Assembly (NCBI RefSeq): GCF_050624435.1
Contig: NC_134537.1
Span: 16,984,584 to 17,048,583 of the forward strand
Direction of reading: 5' to 3'
DNA length: 64,000 nucleotides
DNA from: Tenrec ecaudatus
Lineage: Eukaryota > Chordata > Mammalia > Afrosoricida > Tenrecidae
A model generated the notes under the pieces. It saw nothing but the letters and a program-made list of their open reading frames with translations. It did no database searches and was not told where the DNA came from. Numbering within the stretch: position 1 is the first letter of the stretch; every line of letters starts with the position of its first letter. Position numbers and translations under genes: made by a program. Below are positions 54,770 to 64,000 of the stretch, piece by piece.

Positions 54770-56650
54770 CGCTGGGTGGCTGCCTTTCTCCAGGGACTGA
54801 TTCCACTAATGAGCGAATGGCATGTCCAAAAATATCTGATAGGAAGTCTCCCCAACCTCACATCCGAGGAATAGTGTGACTGTGCTTCTTCTAAGACAGA
54901 GCTGTTCACTCTTCTGGCAATCCATGTCATAGTCAGTATTCTTTGTCTACAGCACTGGTCAAAGGCATTCATTACTATCGGGTCTGCATTATTCATTGTC
55001 CAATTCTCATGTGCATGTGAGACGACTGAAAACAGCAGGGCACAGGTGACGTGAACCTCAGTCTTCAGAGTGGTATCTCTACTTTTCAACACTTTATAAA
55101 GCTCTCTTGCAGTAGATTTACCCAACACAACATATTGTTTAATTCCTGACTTACTTCCAGCGCCTTGATGGAAGATTCAAGTAAAATAATTCCCTGACAA
55201 CCTCAACATTTTGTCCGTTTATTGTCATTTTATTTAGTGTGTCTGTTGTGAAGGATTTTTGTTTTCTTTATTTTGACACGTGATCCACACCAGACCTGTT
55301 GCCCTTGATCATCAGTAAGTACTGCAGATACTCTTGACCTTCAGCTAGCATCGCTGTCTCATCTGCACATCACAGAGACTTACTGTTATCCTGATGGCAC
55401 ATTGTTCATATAGCCCATAGTGTCAGCTAATTTACTCAGTATAATATTATGAAAGTATTATGCATATCTTTGCAAATTTTAAACCAGGCAATTGCTCCTT
55501 GGTTAGTTGCAACTACTGTCCCTTGATTTTATACACACACACACACACACACACACATATATGTATTTACATATATACACATATACACATATATGTATAA
55601 ATATTGATTCATATATGTACACATCTGTGTATATGTGTGTATATGTGTGTATGCATCATGTATATATGTATATATATCATGAGAACAATTTAAAATTTTT
55701 TCCTTTTAATTTTTCCCACTGTGCCACCACTTCAGCGCCTAAAACCCATGGAGTAATGCCAGTCATGGTTTGGGGTGACAGTTTGCTCTGCCATGGGACA
55801 CTCTGAGAGGCCCATGGGGTCGGACCTGCCATAAATCCAAACCCGTGCACACAGTCACATTTTCTAGAACTCCCATCATTCACAGTGTTACCCATAACCG
55901 GTTATGAACCACACAGGCAAATGTCTTTGCATAGTCATAAGTCAGTAAAAACTTTCTATTTATCTTTGACATTCTTAGTTAATGTGTACATTTGAATATA
56001 GTCATAGTAAGCAGGCTTCCCTATAAGCAGGTGAATATCATTCTATCATTGACTTGTACTTCAGATACGATCTTGAAGTGTTCTTTTTAATGATACATGT
56101 GAGAGCATTGGCCTTCGACTAGCCATTGCCAACACAGTAGCCCACATAACTGATGGATGCAGAACAGCCAATGTCAGATGATTTCAGCTCACTGACGCCC
56201 AGGATAGCAATTATTGTGTGCTCCGTTTAGTTTTTGTAACTTCTAAGTTTCCTAAATTCATATTTGATAATTCTATGTTCTGATTATTAATGGCTTCTTG
56301 CCGCTGTTTCTTCTCATTTTTGAGTTTTGCTCCATCAGGTAATGAAGATTCCAGAAGCTTTGCTCCAGCCACGTGGAGTCATTGAAGTTGACTCTACGTT
56401 GCAGAAGTAGCTGATCCCCAATCCTATTTGGACTGGCTTTGACCCAGGAGGGCTCGGCTCATCTTCTAGCACTATCTCAGATAGTGTTCTTCTGCTACTC
56501 AACCCTTCTTCCTGCTCTCTCTTACTGTGGAAATTCCACGAACACCCAACCTGGGTGACCCTTCTGCTTTGGAAATACCGGTGGCATCATTTCCCGCAGC
56601 AAAGCAGCACCCACGCCACCACAGTAGGGAAAATTGACAGATGAGCAGTA
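54770..56650 (-). mobile_element. RTE LINE, from 3' region to 5' end, with deletions and an insertion
   Basis: Antisense RTE whose C-terminal region is still open for 144 codons (54694-55128, minus): LGKSTAREL-, VLKSRDTTLKTEVH-, NWTMNN- and ARRVNSSVLEE-like stretches. It continues through 'tctcatctgcacatcacaga' (RT active-site zone) to 55530, where a microsatellite-bearing insertion sits. It resumes at about 55862 ('tctagaactcccatcattca') with the palm region to 55975, then jumps to the element's 5' region (56020-56650: 'gccttcgactagccattgcc', 'cagctcactgacgcccagga', 'gttgactctacgttgcagaa', 'gaaataccggtggcatcat'). Fingers and endonuclease are missing. Confidence 0.88.
55533..55680 (+). repeat. 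(AC)n plus (TATG/CATA)n compound microsatellite
   Basis: (AC)12 at 55533-55556 followed by about 120 bases of alternating TA/TG/CA. It sits at an interruption of the RTE. The 99-codon frame across it is low-complexity and not a gene. Confidence 0.95.
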
Positions 56651-56865
56651 AAAATAAAGTTGAAAACACAGTTCAGAATCACCAATAATCAAGTTGGCCA
56701 GAGAAGACAAGTGTTGCTATACCTTCTCTTCTGCGCATCCATGACAAGAAGACCAATCAAAAAGTATAAAAGTGTGAAAAGTCTATAACTTTATAAACTT
56801 TCATATAACTATGTATGTAACTACAAACTATGATACATAACTATGATAAAGAACCACAACGCCTA
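56651..56865. other. Spacer between head-to-head RTE copies
   Basis: About 215 bases of AT-rich sequence with TATAACTATG-type short repeats. No promoter can be claimed from sequence. Confidence 0.4.
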
Positions 56866-56869
56866 GGTC

Positions 56870-59800
56870 AGTGTGTTGAATGATGGTGGCTTGTGTGTTG
56901 CTGAGATTCTGGCAGCTATGTTACTGGTACTCCAAATGCCAGCAAGATCACCCAAAATGAACTGGTTTCACCGGTGCTTCCAGGCTAGGAACAGACAATG
57001 AAGAATCAACTGTCCACTATGAGGAATTATCCAATGAAAACCTTTTGTATAGTATCAAATATTGTCACCGACTGAAGGCCTAACAATTGGATGCAGAGCA
57101 TTATCAGATGGACCCCATAGGTCAGAGGGAATTATGCAGGGAAAACCTGAGAGACCGAATTGAAACATTGTCAGGTGCTGAAAACCTCCTAAGAGGAGCA
57201 GAAAACTGTCATAGATCATGTTGGTCAATGAGCCCCTCAGGTCAGAAGGTGCTCAAAATATGACTGAAGGAGAGCTGCTTCTCAGAGTGGAGGTGACCGT
57301 TATGACATGGATGGAGAAATTCTGTGGGAGTAAGGTTTTCAGGACTGTGATGGCTTCTGGAGCACAGTCAACATGAGAAGAAACAGCTGCACACATCAAT
57401 CAGTAATTGGTGGTTGGACTGTTTGAAGTTTAAGTCTAGGAAATTCGACAGTCAAAATTCAACACATAAAGACCAACATTCTAGGCATTTTAGTGAGGTG
57501 ATATGGATTGCTACTGACAGTTTTGAATCAGAAATCATATGATTTACTATGCTGGGAATGACACATTCAAGAGAAATGGTGTTCCATTCATCAACAAACA
57601 GGATATTTCAAGGTCTATCTCAAAGAAAAAGTCTGTCTATTATATGATTATATCTATCTGCGTTCAAGGAAATCCAATGAATAAAACTAGTCTTCAATTT
57701 TATGCACCAACCACTAATGTTAGTGATGAAGAAATTGAAGAATTTCAATTCTACCAATATCTTCAGTCTGAAATTGATCAAATATGCACTCAAGATCTGA
57801 TAATTATTGATAATTGGAATGCAAATGGGGGAAACAAAGAGGAAAGAAAAACCGAAAACAAGGTCTTGGTGATAGATACAAACATGGAGATTACATGATA
57901 GAACCATTTGTTCTTAAAAAAAATACCTTTTTTCAACAACACAAAAGGCATCTAAGAACATAGATGTCTGCAGATGAAATACACAGGAATCAAATGGACT
58001 ATCTGTAAGAGCCATGACAGAAAAACTCAATCTCAGCAGGCTGTGGAAGAGAGCACTAACATCATTTGTAAGTTCAGACAGGAGCTGAGGAAAAGGAAAG
58101 TCCATTAGAGTCAAAATATGACCTTGAGACTATCCCACTTGAATTTCAAAAAATCTAGAAAATAGATTTGCTGCACTAAACACTCATGACAGAAGACTTG
58201 GACTGTGGGAAGACATCAAGAACATCATTCATGAATTTAAAAGGTAGGAAAGAAAGCAAAGATCAAAGAATATATTAGAAGAGACTCTGCTACATGTTTT
58301 TAATAATAGAGTAGGTGAGACACATGGAAACGGTGATGACATCAAAGTGGTAAAGAGAAAATTTGAAAAGGTAGCTCAAAATGACCAAGTCAAATATTGC
58401 AATGAAATGTACAAGTTAGCAAACCAAAAATGCTAAACATATTCTTAAGCTAAAAGAACTGAAGAAAACTTCAAGCTTTGTATTGTAATATTGAAAGATT
58501 ATATGGAAAAAAATACTGAATGATCCAGGATGGGCCAAAGAACATGGAACAAATAGAACTGCATCACTGTACTGAAAAGATTTAGTGGAAATTCCACCAT
58601 TTCAGGACATAGCATATGAAAAAAATCAATTATATTGAAGGATGACGTCTAAGGTACACTAAAAGAATTAACCAAAAACAAGGCTTCAGGAATTGATGAA
58701 ATACCAACTGAAATGTTTCAACAAGCTGATGAAGTACTAGAAGCACTAGCTCGTCTATGCCAGAAAACTTGGAAGACAGCTACTTGGCCAACTGACTAGA
58801 AGGGATTCATATTTGTACTCATTCCCCCCAAAAGGGAACCCAACAAAAAGTTCAAATTATAGAGCAATACCACTCATATTACATGCAAGTAAAATGTTGC
58901 TGAAGATCATCCAACAAAAGTCCCAGCAGTTATTGACAGAGAAATATGCTGAAGAGGACTTAGAACAAAGGGCATCACTTCTGATGTCAGATGGATCATC
59001 TGTTTAATTGGCTATGCAAAGGCATTCAACTGTGTGGATCATAACACTCTATGATAGCCTGGCGAAGAATGGGAATTCCAGAACACTTCACTGTCTTCAT
59101 GCAGAACTTGTACACGGATCAAGACGCAGGTATTACAAACTGGACAAAGAAATATTGCAAAATTTTAAATCAGGAAAGGTGTGTATCAGGGTTAAATCCT
59201 CTCACCTTACTTATTCAATCTGTATGCTGAGCAACTCATCAGAGAAGCTGGATTGTATGAAGAAGAATGTGGCATTATGACTGGAGGAAGGCTTATTAAC
59301 CGTCTGCAATGTGCAGATGACACAGTATTGTTTATAGAGAGTGAGAAAGACTTGGAAAAACTTGCCAATGAAGATCAAAGATTTCAGCCTTCAATATGGA
59401 TTACAATGCAGTGAAAAGGAAAACATAACCTTTACAATTAGACCAATAGGCAGAATCATAAGTGGAGAAAAAATTGAAGTTGTAAAGGATTTTATCTTGC
59501 TTCTACCCACAATCAATGCTCATGGAAGCAGCAATCAAGAGATCAAAGGACACACTGTGTTTGGAACATCTGCTGCAGGAGACCATTTTGAAATGTTGAA
59601 AAGCAAGGATGTTATCTTGAGGAATAAGATGCCCCTTATTTAAGTCATGATATTTTCAGTCACCTTATATACATGTGAAAATTGAGCGTCAAATACAGAA
59701 GAGGATTCGATTCATTAGAGTTGTGTTGATGAAGAATATTGAAAGTAACTTGAACTGTCAAAAGAAAACACAAATTTGTCTTGTTAGAAGTATAGTCAAA

Positions 59801-59995
59801 ATACTCCTTAGAAGTTGGGATGTCTTGTGTACTTTGGACATAGAAGCAGGAGAGCTCACTTCTTGGTAAGTAAAGTAGAATTTCAGTAAAAAAATAAATT
59901 AAAAATAAAATTAGGGTGGGGGGGGGAATAAAATTAAGACCCTCTTTGCATAGACAGAGTGGTAGCAACAATGGGGTCAAGCATAACATTGTTTA
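56870..59995 (+). mobile_element. RTE LINE, nearly full length
   Basis: The most complete LINE in the window, about 3.1 kb. The 5' region starts near 'ggcttgtgtgttgctgagat', followed by 'gaggaattatccaatgaaaa' and 'gaagaaacagctgcacacat'. The apurinic-like endonuclease lies at about 57450-58100, with an open stretch of 119 codons (57539-57898) holding YYAGNDTF, FYAPTT and the D/N-WNAN region. The linker follows, then RT at about 58680-59300 ('gcaaaggcattcaactgtgt'; active-site codons C-A-D-D at about 59313-59324 in place of Y-A-D-D). The C-terminal region is open at 59341-59643. A gap-like low-complexity run (59880-59935) precedes the last 60 bases of recognisable RTE ('gtggtagcaacaatggggtc'). 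The frame is broken at several points, so it is dead. The 3' terminus is missing. Confidence 0.9.
59880..59935 (+). repeat. A-rich and G-run low-complexity patch inside RTE
   Basis: 'aaaaaaataaattaaaaata' followed by nine or ten G residues. The RTE sequence continues on both sides, so this is a secondary insertion or expansion. Confidence 0.7.
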
Positions 59996-62175
59996 AAAAT
60001 ATTTACTATGAATTAGGTGAGGGTTTACAGAGCAGTTCATTTTTATATTCATCAAATTGTCAAGCCTCACAATCGCTTGCCCAATTACCATAAAATGTTG
60101 GCTCATCTACCTCTTGTAGGATATCTCTAACCATTTGAGAAAGGGAAGCTCACGTTCCTTAGCAATGGGAAGGATACAAAGGCAGGTGTATCATGAGAGA
60201 AGAATCCGTAATATCCCCACTTACTTTTTGGAGAACTAAGGGTACGAGTGAAAGTGGTCATCAACAATAACAACCCATTATTCTTAAACATTGTTAAAAT
60301 TGAAGTAGGATTGTGTGGAAACATTGTACTGTGGTTGGGTTGCTCCCCCCACTCTTGTTATTTCCCTTTTCATCCATTTTATATTCACTCAGAAATAGAT
60401 GAATCCTCTAAACGGCAGGATTTCTTTTAAGAAGGAAGTATTAAGGCGGCTAGAAAACAAGTCTTGTGCTGACGCCTCAAGCCAAGGTACAGAGCTGACT
60501 GCAGCCAACGGAAAATCTGCCCCAATTTCAAGTCCTCAGTTAATTCTGTCAGACAATAAATCCTGTAGCAGCTCTATTTCTAGAGCTTATGCTGTTTCTT
60601 TTCTGATACCTTGTTTCGAATGAGTATTTGATTTTTTTTGCTTGCTTGTTTTGCAAAAAAGATCTGTAGAATAAATTATTCATGGGGAATATGGCAGACA
60701 ACAAAGAGCTTTAAGTGGCTACAGTGTCTTCTCTCAAGCACAGTAAGTCAGAGAGTCTTCAACAGCTTAAGGGCCTTTGGGTCAATAAATTTAATAGGCT
60801 GAAACTAGAGTCAAGGCATCAGCAATGGATATAAAAGAAAGTTCAAGAAGCTGCCATCTCCTCAACCCTAGCTCAGAGTTAATAGAGGGAAATGACAAAA
60901 TGGGTAAGGAGGAGGTGACACAGTGAGCTTTTCTTCTGTCCTCATTTCTTTCCTCTCTCATTTAAAGACACTAACAAGAGACCTTGGTTTGAGCAATAAA
61001 CTAAGCTGGAAGATTTTTTTTAAGGGAGAAAAAACCAACACTATTTCATATAAACATAGTATGTTCAAGGACAAGAACATCGCAAATAGAGATCTTTAGA
61101 CCAAAAACAAAGACGTGATTGTCGATACAGGAACATTTAACACTTTTTAATACAGATTAACCATTCTGTTCATAATCTAATAAAGGCAAAAATATCAATT
61201 TAGAATCTAAAAATGGTAGCAATCCTCAAAGGAAACCCTGTTGGTAAAGCAAAGCTGAAAATCTTAGACTTACTGAAGAAAAGTAAGCTACTGTAAGACA
61301 GAATCTTCATAGTGTCTCACCTGTTGAAACTATAATATATTCACTGGGCTCAGGCTAGGGAATCTTAAAGCAGAGCTTCCAAGTCAGAGAGGCTGGTGTT
61401 AAATCCAGTTTATGGCTGAGAGTTTGGGATTAGAGTGTTGTAAGGTGAGAATCATGAAGCAAGTCTTCATGATCAAACTGTATGTTCTTTAGGTTGGACC
61501 AAAATTTTGTTTTTCAGGGGAAATTGTTTCCTCGAGAAGGTATGTTTTTGTGTTTGTGTGTCAAACTGGAAAATCCATTTGACCCCTAAGATGTTCAGCA
61601 CATGTACACCAATAGGATTAAGCTTTATGCAGTTTTTTACTACCAAAATTGAATATGCTTAATTTCAACAAACAATAGCTTCTGGGAATCAGAATCACTG
61701 AAGCATGTGTGCTGTCCACCAACTGTAGAGGCAATAAAAAAGCCTCTTCAGAAGGCATCACATATTACAATCATATAAGCAGGCACGATAAGACCAGAGG
61801 ACCACACTGAGATATCACTGGCTTCTTCTAAAATGACAAAGTATTAAAGTGTAACAGTGATGTTTAGTGACCTCCTCTGAATGCCCAAGGAGCAAGGTGA
61901 GTCTAAATCTATACCCCAAGGCCAAGTCTTACTCTTAGGAGGTAGAGTCCAGACCAACCTCCACTCTTTAGTTTATTTTCCATTTCTGACCCCAGCCCTC
62001 CTTCCCAAGGCATTTTCTACTTCTCTGCTGCGTTCAAATGGAATAAATGATGAAGTAACAGAGCTGAATGGACATTCCAAAAGGCAGCTTGAGAAATAAA
62101 GCGATGCATTATCATGAAATGCCCAAAAACCAAAAGGGATGAATGTTCTTAAGACTGTGACTTTTCAAACTCAGA
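59996..62175. other. Longest repeat-poor stretch
   Basis: Over 2 kb with no recognised transposable element, exon or RNA gene. Frames of 60-74 codons (60248-60623, 61881-62099) show no domains. Candidate for conservation tests. Confidence 0.4.
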
Positions 62176-62179
62176 TCAC

Positions 62180-62278
62180 CAGGTTTGAATTCCATGGCAA
62201 GTGTGAATAGGTTTGAACAGTCAACCTTTCGATTAGTAATCCAATGCTTAACCACTTCCACAGCCCAAGGCCTCCCGC
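62180..62278 (-). mobile_element. AfroSINE, 5' half
   Basis: 'ggtttgaacagtcaaccttt', 'cgattagtaatccaatgctt', 'aaccacttccacagcccaag'. The tail is missing. Confidence 0.75.
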
Positions 62279-62399
62279 TATATTTTAATGGGCTTTCGTT
62301 TTGAGCGAGTTCATTATCCCTTGGTCTCTGGAAAGACCATGAGGAAAGAACTCTTCGCTATAACCATGCTCCACTAAACTAGCTCTTTTTAGAAATTCC

Positions 62400-62955
62400 T
62401 GATTGTGGTAGGTAGGTTTATTGTGCCAACACACCAATGAACACAAGTGAGATTAATTGAATGGCAGAACGAGAAATGGCTCCGCGAGCCTCGCCTTTCT
62501 TGTCTCTTGCTCTTTGGTGATCGGACCAGTGTGCAGTTGCCTTAGCTCATTCTCTGTCTCAACTTGCAAGCTACACTACCTGTGGGCCACCTAACCCGTG
62601 GACTGTGTTGCTGTAGTTTGAGGTTCCTTTAAGACCTACTTTGCCACGCTACTGGAATATACATCTCTTGAGCTGGGGGCTGTGGGACCCTGTCATCTCA
62701 CTGACTGTCCATGACCAGCCTTGCTGTTTGCTGCCTGTGGCCAGATAGCCTGAATTGCTCTACAGGGGACTACCCGGCGGCCCTCAAGGCTTGAAGGACT
62801 GCTGGTGTACTTAGCTGTCTCACAAAAGTGAGTTCCGCTGAGCCATTTGTACAGCTTTATAGATTAATTGTTTATTTCTTATGTTAAATAGCTAGATAAG
62901 CATAGATAAAAGCATGCATGTCTGGGATTTGTTTCTCTAGAGAACCCTTTCTTAC
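62400..62955 (+). repeat. Lineage-type interspersed repeat, about 0.55 kb
   Basis: GC-moderate element running from 'gattgtggtaggtaggttta' to 'gtttctctagagaacccttt'. Its end resembles that of the 13238-13735 element, while the bodies differ. No coding frame. I infer a repeat from its bounded composition and end motif; the class is unknown. Confidence 0.45.
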
Positions 62956-63065
62956 ATCCATGTGCACGATGGAGCAGAGCCTTCCTCCCCTGCCTTTCAT
63001 TCCCTGAAATCTCATGAATTAAACCTTTCTCCCTCCACCTCTCCTAGGTAAGACTTCTCCACTCT

Positions 63066-63250
63066 TAATTACCCATTGAGTCAATTCTGACTTGTATCCA
63101 TCCACTTTATATGCCAGATTAGGATTGTCTCCCCGCTAGCATTTTCAGACTATGAATTGTTAATGGGAACAGACTGTGGCTTCATTCTCCTGCAGGACAG
63201 GAGGTAGTCAGCAGTTCACCACTTTAACCACCATGACACCAGGGCTCCTC
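63066..63250 (-). mobile_element. AfroSINE, full-length
   Basis: 'ttacccattgagtcaattct', 'gactatgaattgttaatggg', 'aggtagtcagcagttcacca', 'ccatgacaccagggctcct'. Confidence 0.88.
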
Positions 63251-64000
63251 CACAGTTACCTAGACACTCTTCAGTCCTACCTACACTCCGGTTCTATGCT
63301 TAGGGTCCAGGTAACAGGTTGAGAGCAAGTGAGAGACCCTGTCGCATTCCTATCTGCTTGAGTGATTAAAGACAATTTTGGAATATAATTAACTAAAGAG
63401 GAAGAATGATGTAGCAAGGATTGTCCAAAAGGAGTGTGCAGTCATAAAAAATAAGAAAACTATAATCACACTTGGATTTTCCCCAGCCCAGACAACCATA
63501 GAAACATCAGAAGAATAAAAGTCAACTGTTTTGAACTAATACGTTTCGTGTTCAGGCACTGTGCGGCTCAGAAGAACATAAAAGCAGGGACATACAGGAC
63601 CTGGGCACACCAGGACTGCATCCTGCAGTGGCACTGACAACAAGAAGACACAGAGCTAATGGCTTTGCACGAACAGGCAGATCATACCACTGGCATCAGC
63701 ACTCAAGTTGGGCATCATTTGTAGAAGCAATAGAAAATCTCATTAGCACACATCACCAGTGAGATCAATGGGACTAGAGGAGCACACTGTATAATCATCA
63801 GGGAACTTGGCTTACACACAAACATAAAAAGCTTACAGGGTGAGACACCAGGAATCCTGGCGATTCTACAGTAGTAAGCCAGACTGACACCTAGAACAGT
63901 GCTATGAATTCATTCTCCCTGAGGGTTGAGCCCTGGGAAAATGCCAGTGACTATTTGATTTACTTCTCATTGTTTTGGCTCTAATCCAGATCAATGCTTT
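63251..64000. other. Unassigned sequence to window end
   Basis: Mixed composition with a GC-richer patch at 63560-63700. No repeat family or exon recognised. Confidence 0.35.

Noticed and set aside
54694-55128. 144-codon minus-strand ORF that could look like a novel gene
   Set aside because: It reads in the RTE C-terminal frame and is a surviving open piece of that LINE.
55507-55806. 99-codon frame across a dinucleotide tract
   Set aside because: Most of it is translated microsatellite (His/Thr/Tyr/Ile repeats) inside an interrupted RTE.
57539-57898. 119-codon plus-strand ORF resembling a nuclease gene
   Set aside because: It is the endonuclease domain of the RTE copy at 56870-59995, with RT sequence following in order.

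Overview
The window is vertebrate nuclear DNA, from a placental mammal of the superorder Afrotheria. It is AT-rich and has no prokaryote-style coding density. Its repeats are the diagnosis: about two dozen tRNA-derived AfroSINE copies, many RTE-clade LINE fragments whose 3' end matches the SINE tail, lineage-type L1 3' ends that finish in an AATAAA signal, old mammalian L1 and MIR, and a class III ERV-L provirus. From memory, the short L1 3' UTR family and the AfroSINE variant look most like a tenrec (Echinops-like) genome. That species-level call is an inference (about 0.6) and was not searched.

I find no intact protein-coding gene, no convincing coding exon and no functional RNA gene. The open reading frames are short and belong to decayed retroelements, to their antisense strands, or to chance. 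The clearest gene-derived object is a processed pseudogene of SUCLG2 (GTP-specific succinyl-CoA ligase beta subunit) at about 15555-17015 on the minus strand. A shorter stretch at 54165-54490 (minus) carries the C-terminal dimerisation signature of a hAT transposase or hAT-derived gene.

Layout: 0-3.6 kb holds old L1 and RTE debris. 4.8-7.6 kb is a degenerate sense-strand L1 ORF2, followed by a SINE pair and an antisense L1 3' UTR up to 8.5 kb. 9.6-10.65 kb is an RTE (minus). 11.8-13.2 kb is an antisense old L1. 14-15.6 kb holds SINEs and RTE. 15.6-17.0 kb is the SUCLG2 retrocopy, followed by RTE pieces and, at 18.7-20.5 kb, an RTE (plus). 25.3-26.2 kb is an ancient repeat split by a younger GC-rich element, and a relative of that element lies at 31.2-31.7 kb. 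27.0-28.4 kb is an RTE (minus). 33.6-37.3 kb is an ERV-L pol remnant (RT, RNase H, integrase, dUTPase) split by an L1 3' end with a 14-base target-site duplication. 43-53 kb is the densest AfroSINE stretch. 54.8-60.0 kb is a head-to-head pair of RTE elements, and 60-64 kb is mostly unique sequence with a few repeats.

No genes act together here. The best reading is an intergenic or large-intron region shaped by nested retrotransposition, with repeat-poor islands that may hold conserved non-coding elements. I saw no undescribed multi-gene system. Boundaries of old repeats are estimates by eye, usually good to 10-40 bases.
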